Assembly: GCA_022009775.1 (NCBI GenBank)
Contig: CP091723.1
Span: 1,488,001 to 1,552,000 of the forward strand
Reading direction: 5' to 3'
From: Christensenella sp.
GTDB taxonomy: Bacteria; Bacillota; Clostridia; Christensenellales; CAG-917
DNA length: 64,000 nt
Part shown: positions 10,992 through 21,105 of the stretch, one piece after another
How positions within the stretch are numbered: the stretch's first letter is position 1
Layout of the letters: every line of letters begins with the position of its first letter
The notes under the pieces: generated by a model
Databases searched by the model: none
The model's input: the letters and a program-made list of their open reading frames with translations, nothing else
Told to the model about the DNA's origin: nothing
Made by a program: the position numbers and the translations under genes

Positions 10992-11933
10992 ATTGTTTCT
11001 CCTTCCTGGGTGAGCTTGTCAAGCTCGTCAAGCACGATTTGCGCTTCTTGTCTGTCTTTGAGCGTTGCGCCGCTGGCTTTGAGATGTCCGCCACCGCCGT
11101 GCGCCACTGCAATTTGGTTGATGTTGCGGTTTTTGGAGCGTATCTCGCACAGCACACCCTGTTCGCACTCGGTGAAGTTCACCCACGTGTTCACACCCTT
11201 GATCTCGCCCATGCAATTCACCATACCGCGCGACACCGCTTGCGCTTCCATGCCCGTTTGGGCTACGTGCGCAAGGTCGGAATAGATATACGCGACGTTG
11301 TGCTCGGTGAAGCGGATTGCGGTGACAAATTCCGCACGCAATTTCACGTTTTTGAATTCGTCTTGATACAACTCGTTGTATATGCTCGTTGCGCTGAACC
11401 CTTTCGACAACAGAAAGCTCGCCAAATCGAACGTGCGCGGCGTTGTGCTGTCATAGCGGAATCTTCCGCTGTCCGTCACAAGCCCCGTGAAAAGCGCTTT
11501 GGCGGCGTCAACGGGCACGTCAAGCCCCCATTCGCGCGCAAGATAGGTCACAAGACCGCAACAACTCTCAAAACTCGTGTCGTCAATGTCGATTTCGGCA
11601 ATGTCTTCCACAAAAATGTGGTGGTCTATGCGGAGGCGAAGATCGGCAATGGTATAGCGGTCGTCACTGATCAGCGATTTTGCCGATGTGTCCAACACGA
11701 TTGCAAGTGCGCCGTCGTATACGTCGTCGCTTATCTCGTCCATTTGGCTTCCGTCCATAAAGGAAAATCGCCTTGCGTCATCTCCCACGGCGTACACTTT
11801 CTTGTCGGGGAAGTTGTGCTCGATGATTCTCTTCAAGCCGATTTGACTGCCCATTGCGTCTCCGTCCGGGCCAGTGGCGGTGTATGACGATAACGTCGTA
11901 TTGCTTGATTGCGTCAAGTGCCTTGCTTATCAT
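10988..11933 (-). CDS. Second DHH/DHHA1 phosphoesterase, NrnA-like paralogue (frameshifted)
   Basis: About 315 aa, first gene of a two-gene operon with another DHH protein. The ATG at 11933 has an AGGTG ribosome binding site and starts MISKALDAIKQYDVIVIHRH. After a frame break near 11862-11876 the protein continues PDGDAMGSQIGLKRI, AIVLDTSAKSL, RIDHHIFVED (the DHH motif), and GGGGHLKASGA (DHHA1). The break looks like loss of two bases in a CACAC stretch; restoring it gives HTGPDGD. The two paralogues share architecture but differ in most residues, so they may have split roles (for example nanoRNase versus pAp or cyclic-dinucleotide product hydrolysis); this is inference. Confidence 0.85.
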
Positions 11934-11971
11934 GTTTCACCTATAAGTTTACTCAATTTATTTAGTAGTAA

Positions 11972-12000
11972 ATGATACCACACAATGCGCTTTTAGTCAA
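11972..12000 (-). promoter_or_regulatory. Promoter of the DHH phosphoesterase operon
   Basis: On the minus strand: -35 TTGACT (11995-12000), 17-bp spacer, -10 TATCAT (11972-11977), about 40 bp upstream of the start codon at 11933. Confidence 0.75.
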
Positions 12001-12074
12001 CAATGCGTTTTCGTGCGGCGAAAAGCCGTGATTTTGCCGATGATTTGCCAAGCCTTGTGCAACGTCCGCAAAAT

Positions 12075-12102
12075 AAAAACGCGCCCGTATAGGACGCGTT
12101 TT
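12075..12102 (-). terminator. Terminator after the M20 peptidase gene
   Basis: AAAACGCG (12076-12083) pairs with CGCGTTTT (12095-12102), with further G-C pairs inside. In the minus direction the stem ends in a T-rich run. It lies about 12 bp beyond the peptidase stop. Confidence 0.75.
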
Positions 12103-12114
12103 GGGTGGGTTAGA

Positions 12115-13431
12115 TCACTTGAAATCGCGGATAAACGTCTTGAAGAATCCGACGCATTCTTCCACCGATTTGATGTCCACGTTCTCGTTTGAAGCGTGCA
12201 TACCGCCAAGTTGATCGAACGAGAGCGTGCAGGGCGTGCAACGTATTGCGTGCGTCGCGATTTGTTGCAAAACTCTGCAATCCGTGCCGCCGAACATAAG
12301 GTAGGGCACGACGGCAACGTCGGGATACACCTTGTTGAGTGCTTTTTTGAAAGACTGATAACCTTCGCCGTTCAAATCTATCATCGGAGAAGCGTTGCGT
12401 TGCAAGTCAACTTGCATTTCAAGGTCGAATTTCTTTGCGATTTTTTCAAGAATCTTGAAGCATTTTTCGCAAGTGTCCGTCGGGGAGATACGCAAGTTTG
12501 CGTTTACCCACGCTTCCTGCGGAATTACGTTTGGCGCGGCAGAGCCTTGCGACATCGTGAACACCATGCTTGTTGCAAACATGCTGTTGCCGTAGGACGC
12601 ATTGATTTTCGGCGCAAGTTTCGATACCCACCAGCCGTTGAGACCGATAGTTTTGCAGAAGAGTTTGAGCGGCGGAGTGAGCGCGTCTCCCATGCCGTAG
12701 ATCATCGCTTTTGCCGCTTTTGACATCTTCGGCTTGAAAATCGTGTGTTTTTCGCAATAATTCACAAACGCCGCAAGTCTCGCAATCGGCGTGTGCTTTG
12801 GCGGTTGAGAAGAGTGTCCGCCTTTGCCGCGCGCAATAAACTTGACGTCCGCATAGCCTTTTTCGAGTATGCCGACGGCGGCAACGTCTTTCGTCATGAA
12901 TTTTGTCGTTTTTCTTATGATTGCGCCGCCTTCGTCAACGACGAGAAACGGAGTTATGCCGTGCGCTTTGAACCAGTCGCGCGCCATTTCCGCACCGGGA
13001 CCGCCCGTCTCTTCGCAGTCGCTGTAACTGAGATATACGTCTTGCTCGGGCACGAAACCGTCCGCAATGAGTTCGTCAACCGCCTGTATGGTGGAAAACA
13101 GCGTGTTTTTGCAGTCCATTGCGCCGCGACCGTACACTTTGCCGTCTTCGATCGTCGCAGAGTAGGGCGGATATTTCCAATCGCCGCCAACTGCCGGCAC
13201 AACGTCTTGGTGCGCCATAAGCACGAGCGGACGTTCTGCAGATTTGCCGCTCCATTTATAAAGCAATACGTCACCGCCTACGTCCATCTTTTCACAGACT
13301 CTCGTCACGTTGGGGAACTCGGCGTCGAGAACCTTGTGAAACGCGTCGAAATATTCGTGTCCGCTATTGGTGACGGTGGGGCATTGAATGAGTTTTACAA
13401 AACTGTCTACGTATCCGTTTTCGTTTTTCAT
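12115..13431 (-). CDS. M20-family zinc peptidase (carboxypeptidase S / dipeptidase-like)
   Basis: Cytoplasmic metallopeptidase of 438 aa. Metal-site motifs are present: LMAHQDVVP (zinc His and base Asp region), GKVYGRGAMDCKN (bridging Asp), YSDCEETGG (catalytic Glu), and a C-terminal GGTDCRV plus LSFDQLGGMHASNENV (last zinc His). The WKYPPYSATIEDGKVYGRG stretch is typical of the CPS1/Acy1L2-like branch rather than DapE. An AGGAG precedes the ATG. The gene is intact and monocistronic, with its own promoter and terminator. Its substrate is probably a peptide or N-acyl amino acid; the sequence does not fix which. Confidence 0.88.
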   Translation of the reverse strand: MKNENGYVDSFVKLIQCPTVTNSGHEYFDAFHKVLDAEFPNVTRVCEKMDVGGDVLLYKWSGKSAERPLVLMAHQDVVPAVGGDWKYPPYSATIEDGKVYGRGAMDCKNTLFSTIQAVDELIADGFVPEQDVYLSYSDCEETGGPGAEMARDWFKAHGITPFLVVDEGGAIIRKTTKFMTKDVAAVGILEKGYADVKFIARGKGGHSSQPPKHTPIARLAAFVNYCEKHTIFKPKMSKAAKAMIYGMGDALTPPLKLFCKTIGLNGWWVSKLAPKINASYGNSMFATSMVFTMSQGSAAPNVIPQEAWVNANLRISPTDTCEKCFKILEKIAKKFDLEMQVDLQRNASPMIDLNGEGYQSFKKALNKVYPDVAVVPYLMFGGTDCRVLQQIATHAIRCTPCTLSFDQLGGMHASNENVDIKSVEECVGFFKTFIRDFK

Positions 13432-13459
13432 GATAAACTCCTAAATCTTTAATAAAACA

Positions 13460-13488
13460 ATTGTACAACGCAATCGTCGTTTATTCAA
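13460..13488 (-). promoter_or_regulatory. Promoter of the M20 peptidase gene
   Basis: Minus strand: -35 TTGAAT (13483-13488), 17-bp spacer, -10 TACAAT (13460-13465), about 30 bp before the start codon. Confidence 0.65.
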
Positions 13489-13559
13489 GCAAAATTTTCA
13501 CGCGCCGAGTGGGATTTTTTCCGATTTGCCAACGAAATTTTGAAAATTTTAAAAATCAG

Positions 13560-13588
13560 TTGCAACAATCGATGATTTATGATATATT
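13560..13588 (+). promoter_or_regulatory. Promoter of tRNA-Leu
   Basis: -35 TTGCAA (13560-13565), 17-bp spacer, -10 TATATT (13583-13588), ten bases before the mature tRNA 5' end. Confidence 0.75.
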
Positions 13589-13597
13589 CATTCTTGC

Positions 13598-13685
13598 GCC
13601 GGCGTGGTGAAACTGGCAGACGCGCTGGACTCAAAATCCTGTGGACTAATCATCCGTGTCGGTTCGAGTCCGACCGCCGGCACCA
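13598..13685 (+). tRNA. tRNA-Leu (anticodon CAA), CCA encoded
   Basis: Acceptor GCCGGCG pairs with CGCCGGC, followed by discriminator A and encoded CCA. The anticodon loop is CTCAAAA with anticodon CAA; a long variable arm (GGA/TCC stem) marks a class II leucine tRNA; the T arm is GTCGG TTCGAGT CCGAC. The anticodon stem has one T.T mismatch (second pair), which may be real or a base error. It reads UUG codons. Confidence 0.95.
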
Positions 13686-13694
13686 AACGAAAAT

Positions 13695-13727
13695 ACAACC
13701 TTGCGAAAACCGTAAGGTTGTTTTTTT
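13695..13727 (+). terminator. Terminator of tRNA-Leu
   Basis: 11-bp stem (one G.T pair), ACAACCTTGCG against CGTAAGGTTGT with loop AAAAC, followed by seven T. Confidence 0.88.
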
Positions 13728-14189
13728 ATATATGCCGCGCGACTGCTTGCAGTCAAGCGCGAGCATATAAAAAAAACAAAACGCGTAGCGTTGTCGCAAG
13801 GTTGCTTTTGAGTGCCGCAGGTGGCATGGAATACCGCCGAGCACCGATAGAGTGCCGCAGGTGGCATGAAATACCGCCGGCGGTCGTTCTCGGTGTGCTT
13901 TGCACATGCGCATAAAATATGCGCCCCGACACTGTGTCGCTGACGCTCCGCTTTTGTGAGTGAACTCACTCGCTTCGCTATTACGCACGCAAGCGTGCTA
14001 CGAGTCCGACAAAATGTAATTCTGCTTGCAGTCAAGAGCGAGCATATATAAAAAAAACAAAACGCATAGCGTTGTCGCAAGGTTGTATTTGAGTGCCGCA
14101 GGTGGCATGAAATACCGTCGAGCAGAGATATTATATGCTTTCTACCTTTGGCAAAATTGTATATGCGATTGCTTGATTATAGTGTGAAA
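13728..14189. repeat. Gene-free region: about 100-bp direct repeat and dense array of short palindromes
   Basis: Two copies of a roughly 100-bp unit (13743-13842 and 14022-14123, about 90% alike) and a 30-bp partial third copy (13850-13879) flank or enter a stretch full of near-perfect hairpins with tiny loops: 13741-13754, 13873-13884 (12-bp palindrome), 13894-13906, 13908-13924, 13927-13939, 13956-13969 and 13985-13998. Short pieces match the tRNA 3' end (10 nt at 14001-14010 equals 13665-13674; 9 nt at 13873-13881 equals 13673-13681). Antisense reading frames here give only low-quality peptides. No protein gene is supported; it may be a dispersed extragenic repeat or the remnant of a tRNA-targeting element. 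Confidence 0.7.
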
Positions 14190-14887
14190 TTACTCTGCTT
14201 TTATCATTCTATATCCAACGCCTACATGAGTTTGAATATATTGCGGTGAATCGGTGGTCGGTTCGATTTTTTTGCGTAAGGTAGCCATAAATACACGCAG
14301 AGATGCAATATTGCTTTCCCATGCCGCGCCCCATATTTTTTGAGTTATAAAAGTGTGAGTGAGCACTTTTCCCACATTTCTCGACAGCAAACATAGCAAT
14401 TTGTATTCTATAGGTGTGAGATGAAGTTCCTCGTTGTTAAGGTATGCGCATCCCGCGGCATAATCTATCTTTAGATTTCCGTTTACAAAAATCGATTCGG
14501 ACTTGTTCGCCGATTGCATTGTAGCCAATCTTCTTTCAGTAACTCTTATTCTTGCCAACAATTCTTCGACAGAAAACGGTTTTGTCAGATAATCGTCAGC
14601 GCCGGCGTCAAGTGCTTCGATTTTTTCTTTATCTTCGGTTCTTGCGCTTATTACGATGATCGGCAATTCCGACCATGTGCGAATTTTTTGATAACATCAA
14701 CACCGTCGATATCAGGCAAGCCTAAATCGAGCAAAACGATGTTCGGATTGTTTGAAGACGCTTGCATAAGGGCACTTTCGCCTGTTGAAGCGGTCATATA
14801 GTTGTAACCGTGGGTTTTCAAGGTCGTTCCGATGAGGTTGCGAACCGGTGCATCGTCTTCCACAACTAAAATCAGCAAGTTATTCAT
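14190..14887 (-). CDS. kdpE: KdpE-type response regulator (frameshifted)
   Basis: OmpR-family regulator, about 232 aa. The receiver has the acidic pair in VVEDDAPVR, phospho-acceptor Asp in VLLDLGLPD and Lys in LTKPFS. The winged-helix DNA-binding half contains LTPIEYKLLCLLSRN and THVGVGYRM, as in KdpE. The frame breaks at T6, 14684-14689 (should be T7), restoring VIKKIRTWSELPIIVISAR. The start overlaps the end of the sensor kinase gene by 8 bp (ATGAATAA). Kinase and regulator probably sense potassium or turgor and control the ktr genes upstream, since no kdpFABC is present in the window. Confidence 0.9.
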
Positions 14888-16849
14888 GAATATCCACCTC
14901 TCCTACGGGTAGTGTAAACGTAAATATCGCACCGTGCGGAACATTGTCGGTTACGGTTATTTCTCCGCCGTGTGCGTTTATAATCGATTTGCATAATGAC
15001 AGCCCTATTCCGATACTTCGACGACTATCGGCGATTTTGTTTGTGCCGGTGTAAAACATATCGAAAACACGCAGTTTTTGATCGTCTGCAATCCCGTTTC
15101 CGTTGTCCGCCACACTTAAACAAACCATATTGTCGGCCCTTTTTGATGTTATTGTGATTTGCGAATCGGAAGGGGTGTATTTGATTGCGTTGTCCAAAAG
15201 ATTGATCAACACCTGCACAATAAGTCGAGCGTCCATTTGAGCAAGAAGCAAGTCGTCGGGCTGGATGACGGTGATAGTTTGTTTTTCGCTTTTTACATGA
15301 ACATGTTTCAGTGCCTCATCGATTACATCACCGACAAGTTCGGTTGTTAAATTTATATTCATTCTGCCTTCTTCAAGGCGAGTTACGGAAAGCAAATTCT
15401 CAACCAGATTGATAAGCCAAAGAGAATCATCATAAATATCTTCGTAGATTTGCTTTTTCGTGATATCGTCAATTTCGTTGCCGTTTGAAATCAGATTGCT
15501 TGCATTTCCGGAAATGGAAGTAAGCGGAGTTCGCAAGTCGTGCGATATGGAACGTAGCAGGTTTGCGCGCAATTGTTCGTTTTTTGCCAAAACTGCGGCG
15601 CGTTCGCGTTCTTTTGCGTTTACAATTCCGTCAACAGCGAGCGCACATTCTCCTATAACGGAATTTACAATGCTTTCATCAAAGGCATCAATCGGATTGT
15701 TCCTGACAAAAACACCTATTGCCCCATAGTTTTTGCCGTTTTTACATATTGGGAAAAACGTATAGTCGTTTTCAGAGAAAATGCTTGTTCCTTTTCCTGC
15801 TTTTACGTTGTTTTTGGTGACTTGCAGAAGTATTTGTTCGCAGTCTTGCGGCACAATGACCGTATCATTTTCAGTTGGAAGCGAGCAACGACATTGAGAT
15901 TTGTTATCGAAAACAATCACCGTTCGGTTTAACAGTTTTTTCAATTGATTTGCGGTAACACAAAATATTTCACTTTCGTCGGATGCTTGTTGAATCAACT
16001 GATTGGCATCAAACAAAATTTTTGTTCTGTATGCCGTTTGAGTTGCCTGACGTTCACGCGATTTAAGTTTTTCCGCCGTGCCGCCTATAACAAGAGATGC
16101 AACGAGCATAATCACAAAAGTCACGGGATATCCGTTGCCATACGCTAACAGCGAAAACCTTGGTTCTGTAAACAAAAATTAAAGAGCAATACACTCACGA
16201 CAGAGGAGAGCACCCAACAAATCTTGCTTTCGGTCAATATGGCGGTGATGAGAATTCCGAGCATATAAACGGTTATAATGTTTGCATCGGTAAAGCCAAA
16301 TTTTGAGAATATATAACCGAGAAGCGTTGCAATCGAAAGGACTATTGTCGAAACGATTACCCCCTTTAAAATTTTGAAAAATGCCGGCTTTTCAAAGACT
16401 TTTGCCTTTCCTTTGGGCAGAACGGCATCGCTGTCGGGTATAATATGTATATCGACATTTGGGGCGAGCGATATTAGTTTTTCCGTCAAAGTGGGCTGCA
16501 AAGCTAAACGTTTTTTGTTTACAACGCTTCTTCCGATCACTATTTTTGTAACGCCTGAAAGACGTGCATATTCCGCAATTTGAAAAGGAATATCGTCACC
16601 GCATACCGTAGTGACGGATGCTCCGCATTCTTCTGCAAAATGTATATTGGAAAGCAATCGCTCTTTGTCTTTTGACTCCAATGATGCAGCGGATGGTGTT
16701 TTTATGTACAATGCGGAAAACATTGCGCCGAACGCTTTTGCCATGGATGATGCCGTTTGTATTATTTTCGTATTCGAAGGCGATGATGATATGCAAACCA
16801 AAATATGTTCGGCATTTTTGTCTGTATTTTTATTGCGATTGTCTGACAA
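14880..16849 (-). CDS. kdpD: Short KdpD-type sensor histidine kinase lacking the N-terminal KdpD P-loop domain (frameshifted)
   Basis: About 656 aa. Order: universal-stress-like domain (about residues 15-145), four closely spaced membrane helices of the DUF4118 type (about 170-265), GAF-like region (about 290-410), HisKA with SHDLRTPLTSISG (H-box), and HATPase with LLDNAIKYTP (N-box), DNGNGIAD (G1) and GIGLSLCKSI (G2). Full-length KdpD has an extra KdpD/P-loop domain of about 210 residues at the N terminus; it is absent here. The start is TTG, chosen because AGGAGG lies ten bases upstream and no ATG fits. An A5 run at 16174-16178 should be A6, restoring FNFLFTEPRFS. Confidence 0.9.
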
Positions 16850-16941
16850 ATTCTATCGACCTCCTTTTTTTATATAATAACATCGGTTGCTAAATCCTAC
16901 AACTACATTCTTTTGAACCGACAATAAATCTTATAGTTTTT

Positions 16942-17094
16942 TCATTTTTTACATTTGGTTCTTATGCGAACAGTTAATTTAGCATTGTTTTTTCGGACAC
17001 TGGTCCTATATAGGTACTTATCGAGTTGTACCATCACGACAAAACCGATAGCGATTGCAAGAAGTGCCAATAGCACAAACATAATATCCGACAT
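16942..17094 (-). CDS. Small single-pass membrane protein between ktrA and kdpD
   Basis: 50 aa, starting one base after the ktrA stop (TAA G ATG), so coupled translation is likely although no separate Shine-Dalgarno sequence is visible. One hydrophobic helix (about residues 4-24), then LDKYLYR and a basic tail. I do not recognise a named family. It resembles KdpF-like small subunits only in size and topology. Its position inside a potassium-uptake operon suggests a regulatory or assembly subunit of KtrB; this is inference. Confidence 0.6.
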   Translation of the reverse strand: MSDIMFVLLALLAIAIGFVVMVQLDKYLYRTSVRKNNAKLTVRIRTKCKK

Positions 17095-17095
17095 C

Positions 17096-17749
17096 TTATA
17101 TTTCAAAACACTTTTTGATAAATTTATACTCGCCAAGAACAAGCAAAGACATGTTTTGCGAAAGCATTGTTTCCGGCGTTATGACAGCGTTTATTTTTCC
17201 GTTTGTTTTTATTGCAATTATATTTATGTTGTATTTTTTTCTTATATCGATTTCACTTATAGTCTTGCCTATCCAATTTCGCGGCACGGAAACTTCAAAA
17301 ATAGAACATGAGTCGGATAGCTCTATATAATCGAGAATGTGGTCTGAGCTATAACGTATCGCTGTCCAAATTGCAAGTTGTTTTTCGGGATAAACGATTT
17401 CGTCGGCGCCGTTTCGCAGAAGAAATTTTGCCTGAACGTCCTGTTCTGCACGCGACACAACCTTTTGTGCTCCCATTTCCTTTAATAAGCAGGTTGTTTC
17501 AAGAGAACTTTGAAAGTTGCTGCCGATAGTTACGATGCATACGTCATAGTTTTTTACGCCCAGCGATTTCAGCAACGATTCGTTTGTGCTATCGCCGATT
17601 AACCCGTTGGTTACATAGGGCATAGCATCGTTTATCCTTTCTTCGTTTTCGTCGATCGCCATGATTTCGTGCCCTAATTCGTGCAATTTCATTGCAATAT
17701 ATTTTCCGAACCGTCCGAGACCTATCAATAAAATGGATTTTGTTTTCAT
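17096..17749 (-). CDS. ktrA: Potassium uptake regulatory subunit KtrA/TrkA (RCK)
   Basis: 217 aa, the usual size of a KtrA with one RCK_N and one RCK_C domain. The nucleotide-binding glycine motif is LLIGLGRFGKYIA, ending the second strand with acidic AIDENEERI. The C-terminal domain carries the PRNWIGKTISEID signature and VITPETML. A perfect AAGGAGG precedes the ATG. It gates the KtrB channel according to ATP/ADP or cyclic di-AMP in known homologues. It lies 12 bp after ktrB and is intact. Confidence 0.93.
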   Translation of the reverse strand: MKTKSILLIGLGRFGKYIAMKLHELGHEIMAIDENEERINDAMPYVTNGLIGDSTNESLLKSLGVKNYDVCIVTIGSNFQSSLETTCLLKEMGAQKVVSRAEQDVQAKFLLRNGADEIVYPEKQLAIWTAIRYSSDHILDYIELSDSCSIFEVSVPRNWIGKTISEIDIRKKYNINIIAIKTNGKINAVITPETMLSQNMSLLVLGEYKFIKKCFEI

Positions 17750-17761
17750 ATAAAAACCTCC

Positions 17762-19092
17762 TTAACCGACTGCGATTGTATCCGTCGGCAATTTTGCCAC
17801 TTGTTTTTTATTTGTGCCGAAAGCGGCATATATCAATGTCAATCCGCCTACGCGTCCGAAAAACATCAAGATGATCAAAATCAATTTGGATGCGATTCCG
17901 AGCGTCGGGGTAATTCCGAGCGTAAGTCCCACCGTACCGACGGCGGATGCGGTTTCGAAAAGGCAGTACGTAATAGGTAGATTTTCAATTGCGCTTATAG
18001 CCATTCCTCCAAATAAGAAGAGGACAGTATACATGAGAAATATTGCCGAAGCCGTCTTAACAGTTCCATCATCGACGCTTCGTTTCATAAGTTCCGCATT
18101 TTCTTTTTTTCTGAATACGGAAAAAGCGGAAGAAAATAAAACCGCTATCGTCGTCGTTTTCATGCCGCCTGCGGTAGAACCGGGAGAACCGCCTATCAAC
18201 ATAAGAATAATCATAAGGTATAGTCCCGTATCGCTGATTGCCGTAAGATCTACCGTATTAAACCCTGCCGTTCTCGGCGTCACCGATTGAAACAAAGACG
18301 CAAGTATTCGCTTACCGACAGGCATATCGCTGAATTCAAAAAAGAAGAAGTATATTGCGGGCAAAATAATAAGCACGGCGGTGACAATCAATACCACTTT
18401 GCTTTGCGTGCGATATTCTTTTTATTCGCCACTTGTGTTTGCAAACGTCTTCCCATACCAAAAAACCGATACCGCCGATAATAATCAGCAACATAATCGT
18501 AATATTGATGACGGGTTGTGCGGAATAGTGAGTGATAGACGTAAATTCTCCGCTTTTCGTCCCCATAATATCGAATCCTGCGTTGCAGAACGCCGACACG
18601 GAATGGAAAATCGACAGCCAAATACCTTCTGCGCCGTAATCTATACAAAATACAGGCATCATAATAAGAGCGCCGATAAGTTCAATCAAAAAAATTCCCT
18701 TTGATTATAAATCCGGTCAGGCGAACTATACCGCTCACATTTGGTGCGGAAATTGCGTTTTTCATCGTTTCGCGGCTGAATAAACCGATTTTTTTGCCCG
18801 AAATAACGGCGAGAGAGACTGCTATTGTAACAACGCCCATGCCGCCGATTTGAATAAGCAACAATATAACGACTTGTCCGAATATCGTCCAGTGCGTTGC
18901 CGTATCGAACACGATAAGTCCCGTTACGCATACGGCGGACGTTGATGTAAACAGGGCATCGATAAAAGATGTCCACTCATGATTTTTTGAAGAAATCGGC
19001 AAAGACAATAAAAATGCGCCAAGCAAAACAACGCCGGCAAATCCTAATAGTATTATTTGAAAAGACGATAGTTTCTTTTTTGGTATTTTCAT
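17762..19092 (-). CDS. ktrB: Potassium transporter KtrB/TrkH family (frameshifted twice)
   Basis: About 443 aa, membrane potassium-translocating subunit. The four pore-loop filters each carry the key glycine: SAVCVTGL, SAFCNAGFD, VTPRTAGFN and SAVGTVGLTLG. The chain is broken by an extra base near 18695-18699 (repair gives FIIKGIFLIELIGAL) and by T5 at 18419-18423 (should be T4; repair gives WRIKEYRTQSKVVL). It is the first gene of the operon ktrB, ktrA, small membrane protein, kdpD, kdpE. An AGG-type ribosome binding site precedes ATG 19092. Confidence 0.92.
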
Positions 19093-19294
19093 GCAAAAAC
19101 CTCGATCTGTTTTGTCGACGTTATGCTATCACGTTTGCTATAAAGATTGCGTTAGGTTCTTTCTTGATGTGTTAAAATTGTATAAAGATAAAGGTGTGTT
19201 TGAGTCTGAATTGCGGAATTTGAAAAACAGTACAATCGACTATAAAGCAATTGGCGAATACTTGGCGTGACGCTTTGTATTCGCCAATTTCATG

Positions 19295-21105
19295 TTAGTG
19301 TTCAAATTGGGAGTTGTATAGGTTGGCGTAGAAGCCGCCTTGGGAGAGTAGGGCATCGTGCGTGCCCTTTTCGATGACGTTGCCTTTGTTCATGACAAGT
19401 ATCAGGTCGGCATTCTTGATTGTGGACAAGCGGTGAGCGACGATGAATGACGTTTTGTTTTTCATCAGCACTTCAAAGGCTTGTTGGATTTTCAGTTCCG
19501 TGCGAGTGTCGATTGAAGAAGTCGCTTCGTCGAGAATGAGCATCGGGGGATGAGTGAGCATAACGCGCGCGATACACAGAAGTTGTTTCTGTCCTTGCGA
19601 GATATTGCCGCCGTCATCGCCGAGCACGGTATCGTAGCCGTTTTCAAGACGCGTGATAAACGAGTGAATATGCGCCGCTTTTGCCGCCGCGATTATCTCT
19701 TCGTCGGTGGCGTCGGGCTTGCCGTAGGCTATGTTTTCACGCACAGTGCCTTTTTGAGCCAAGTGTCCTGAAGCACCATGCCGTAACTTGCTCGAAGCGA
19801 TTTTCTCGTGACTTTGGTTATGTCCTTGCCTTCCACTTCAATCTTGCCGCTGTCGGGATCGTAGAAACGCATAAGCAGGTTTATGAGCGTTGTTTTGCCG
19901 CAACCTGTCGGGCCGACTATCGCGATGCGCTGACCGCTCTTGACTTTTAGCGAGAAACCTTGAATGAGCGGATTGGTCTTGACGTAGGAGAAATACACGT
20001 CGTCAATCGAGATGTTGCCGTCAACGTCCGTGAGATCTTCAAAGCCTTCGTCCGATGATTGATCGGGGGATTCGAGCAGGTCGAACACTCTTGTTGCGGC
20101 GGCAGTTGCCGTTTGCAGTTCGGTCACAACGCCGGTGATTTCGTTGAAAGGCTTGGTGTATTGCGTGGCGTATGAAAGCACGCACGAGAGCGCGCCGACG
20201 GTGAGAGTGTCCACACCTGCGACTGAGTTGCCTTTTATCACAAGGAATGCCCGAGAACGCACACCACGACGTACACCACGTTGTTGACAAATCGAGTGCA
20301 AGGGTTGGTCATGGCAGAGAAGAAAGCGGCGTTCTGTCCCCATTTTTTCAGGTCGGCGTTGATGATGGCAAAGCGGTCTTCTGCGCGTTTTTCGTAGCCG
20401 AAGAGTTTGACGACGCGTTGACTTGAAAGCATTTCGGTGACTAGTCCCGACAATTCGCCGCGCTTTTTTGCTTGCATGGCAAACATATTGTGACAACCTT
20501 TTGCGATGAAGTACGCAACGAAAAGCGAAAGGGGAGTGAGAAGCACGACGACGAGCGCGATAAGCCAGTTGTACCACACCATAAAAGCGAGCGTGCCGAC
20601 TATCGTCACGATTCCGCTGAACAGTTGCGAAAAAACCTTGGATAAGCCCGTCCGAGATTTGGTCTATATCGTTGCCCACTCTCGACATAAGGTCGCCGTG
20701 AGAGTTGGAATCGATGTAAGAAAGGGGAACGGTGTTGAGTTTTGCATACGCGCTTCTGCGAAGGTCGCGAATGACTCTGAACGACGCAAAATTGATGCAC
20801 AGCGAGCCGAGATATTGTGAGATAAACACGGCGGCGATAAGCCCTGCAAGTATGCCTGCATTCTTTGCGATGACTTCGAAGTTTACGTTGTTTTGACCAA
20901 TAATGTAGTCCACCGTGTTGCCGATGACAACGGGAGCAAAGAGCGTGCATACGATTTGCACAACGGACAGCAACAGCGCAACGACAATGACGGGGACGTA
21001 TGGCTTTGCATAGCGCAGAAGTTTCTTTATGGCGGCAAAATCCGTCTTTTTGTTCTTTCTTTGTTTCTTGTCGTTTACGGGTTTGGTTTGGGTGACTTTG
21101 CTCAT
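19295..21105 (-). CDS. ABC exporter half-transporter, second subunit (frameshifted three times)
   Basis: About 603 aa; membrane domain then nucleotide-binding domain, type I exporter. Walker A is GPTGCGKTT, Q-loop MVLQDTW, signature region NISQGQKQL (an LSGGQ variant), Walker B MLILDEATSSID and H-loop AHRLST. Breaks: A6 at 20630-20635 (A5), C3 at 20250-20252 (C4) and T5 at 19751-19755 (T6). The ATG overlaps the stop of the partner gene (ATGA). Together the two subunits should form a heterodimeric multidrug or lipid exporter such as BmrCD/LmrCD; the substrate is unknown. Confidence 0.9.

Noticed and set aside
13646..14080. Antisense reading frames across the tRNA and hairpin region
   Set aside because: They read through the tRNA-Leu gene and the repeats, have no ribosome binding site and give peptides ending in SDSNRHG or RTRTDTDD, the usual false product of tRNA antisense strands.
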